64,000 nt of DNA. Origin: Flectobacillus sp. BAB-3569 (GTDB lineage Bacteria; Bacteroidota; Bacteroidia; Cytophagales; Spirosomataceae). The notes under the pieces were generated by a model. The model had not been told where the DNA came from. It made no database searches and worked only from the letters and a program-made list of their open reading frames with translations. This document shows positions 63,554-64,000 of the stretch, piece after piece. The DNA is taken from NCBI RefSeq assembly GCF_002270355.1, contig NZ_NJFZ01000035.1, positions 1-64,000 on the forward strand, read 5' to 3'. Numbering within the stretch: position 1 is the first letter of the stretch; every line of letters begins with the position of its first letter. A program made the translations under genes and the position numbers.

Positions 63554-63796
63554 TCAGAGAAGCTTATGAGCTTTGTTTTTGCAATTGGCTTTGTGCGTAA
63601 GTTGGATGTTGTAATTAATCACTACAAGGATGTATTCGCAACTATCAATTTCTACCAGAGATATTCCATGTTGTATCTGTTGATATGCTAGAATGTGTCT
63701 GTATTTCACTGGCGGTGGTTCTTTCTGTGAAAAAGCTACAATCGCCAGCACGGAGAGTATTGCTACAATCAAGGTGTTTTGAGATTGAAATTTCAT
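63554..63796 (-). CDS. Small exported protein, 80 residues
   Basis: The N-terminal signal or TM helix (NTLIVAILSVLAIVAFSQ) is followed by a short soluble part with two Cys. Its ATG is formed by the last bases of dyad copy C1, so that motif could control both its transcription and its translation start. Unknown function. Confidence 0.55.
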   Translation of the reverse strand: MKFQSQNTLIVAILSVLAIVAFSQKEPPPVKYRHILAYQQIQHGISLVEIDSCEYILVVINYNIQLTHKANCKNKAHKLL

Positions 63797-63930
63797 TTTG
63801 CTATCAATTTAGAGTGGACTTTTGCCTGAGCGGTATTTGATCGGTATGAGCTGCCTTGAATTTTGCTATCAAAATTTGCTTAAAAGAGAGCTGCAGCAAT
63901 TCCCTGGTCTTTCAATTTGCTATCAATTTT
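63795..63930. promoter_or_regulatory. Cluster C: three copies of the dyad
   Basis: The cores lie at 63800, 63865 and 63919, giving spacings of 65 and 54 bp. GAGCTGC and GAGCTGCAGC lie in the spacers. As in clusters A and B it starts on the stop of one minus-strand gene and ends at the start of the next. All copies have the same orientation here. Confidence 0.75.
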
Positions 63931-64000
63931 GCGAGTCGCACATTAAGAACTTTTTCAAAGTCTTGTCGTACTGGGCAATCATTTTGCCATTGTAACCTAC
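63923..64000 (-). CDS. Partial gene running off the window, C-terminus only
   Basis: The last 25 codons read VGYNGKMIAQYDKTLKKFLM and then CDSQN before a TGA that lies inside dyad copy C3. The rest is beyond the window. It shows that the minus-strand block continues to the right. Confidence 0.5.
   Translation of the reverse strand, partial: VGYNGKMIAQYDKTLKKFLMCDSQN

Overview
The window is AT-rich DNA from a Bacteroidota bacterium, most likely of the Cytophagales. The evidence is TAnnTTTG promoter boxes, lipoproteins whose lipobox Cys is followed by Lys-Lys-Asp, an IntDOT-like tyrosine recombinase, PKD, WG and Bacteroidota-type leucine-rich-repeat (LRR) proteins, and an absence of obvious Shine-Dalgarno sites. 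The family cannot be named from sequence alone.

Layout. (1) 0-6.4 kb is worn accessory DNA: a broken IS1182-type transposase, an IS3 copy that has lost its first catalytic Asp, a lipoprotein, and two genes broken at A-runs or stops. (2) 6.5-9.5 kb looks like chromosomal backbone: a secreted M14 metallopeptidase and tRNA-Glu with its promoter and terminator. (3) 9.7-18.8 kb starts with a tyrosine recombinase beside tRNA-Glu. It continues with defence-type genes: DUF262 plus a split HEPN protein, HNH, GIY-YIG, FRG and TIR-2TM proteins. (4) 19.2-47.6 kb is a compact minus-strand block of about 35 genes with stop/start overlaps. It holds a P-loop packaging-type ATPase, a Strawberry-notch helicase next to a transglutaminase-like/N6-methylase protein (a split counterpart of phage P1 DarB), two lytic transglycosylases, a permuted NlpC/P60 protein, a membrane-anchored HExxxxxH protein, a 1759-residue fibre, and many small proteins with one transmembrane (TM) helix. 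I see no terminase, portal, HK97 capsid, tape measure or sheath. The best reading is an uncharacterised, probably non-tailed, membrane-containing virus or virus-derived element. (5) 47.8-61.7 kb runs mostly on the plus strand: a small regulator-like gene, three exported LRR proteins, umuDC on the minus strand, and a three-gene operon ending in a STAND NTPase. The NTPase is joined to a WG/LRR sensor through a -1 slippery heptamer. (6) 61.7-64 kb is a gene-poor stretch and then small minus-strand genes of the block-4 kind.

Two DNA-level signals tie the element together. A dyad, ATTTTGCTATCAAAAT, occurs in intergenic clusters at 20.2, 40.6 and 63.8 kb with repeated 54/65-bp spacing. This puts the LRR, Umu and STAND genes inside the same element as cargo. 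About 44 copies of GAAAAC/GTTTTC fill the gene at 46.6-47.6 kb and its upstream region, which suggests an origin, centromere or operator array. The recombinase at tRNA-Glu could serve the whole element, but I found no second copy of the tRNA end in the window.
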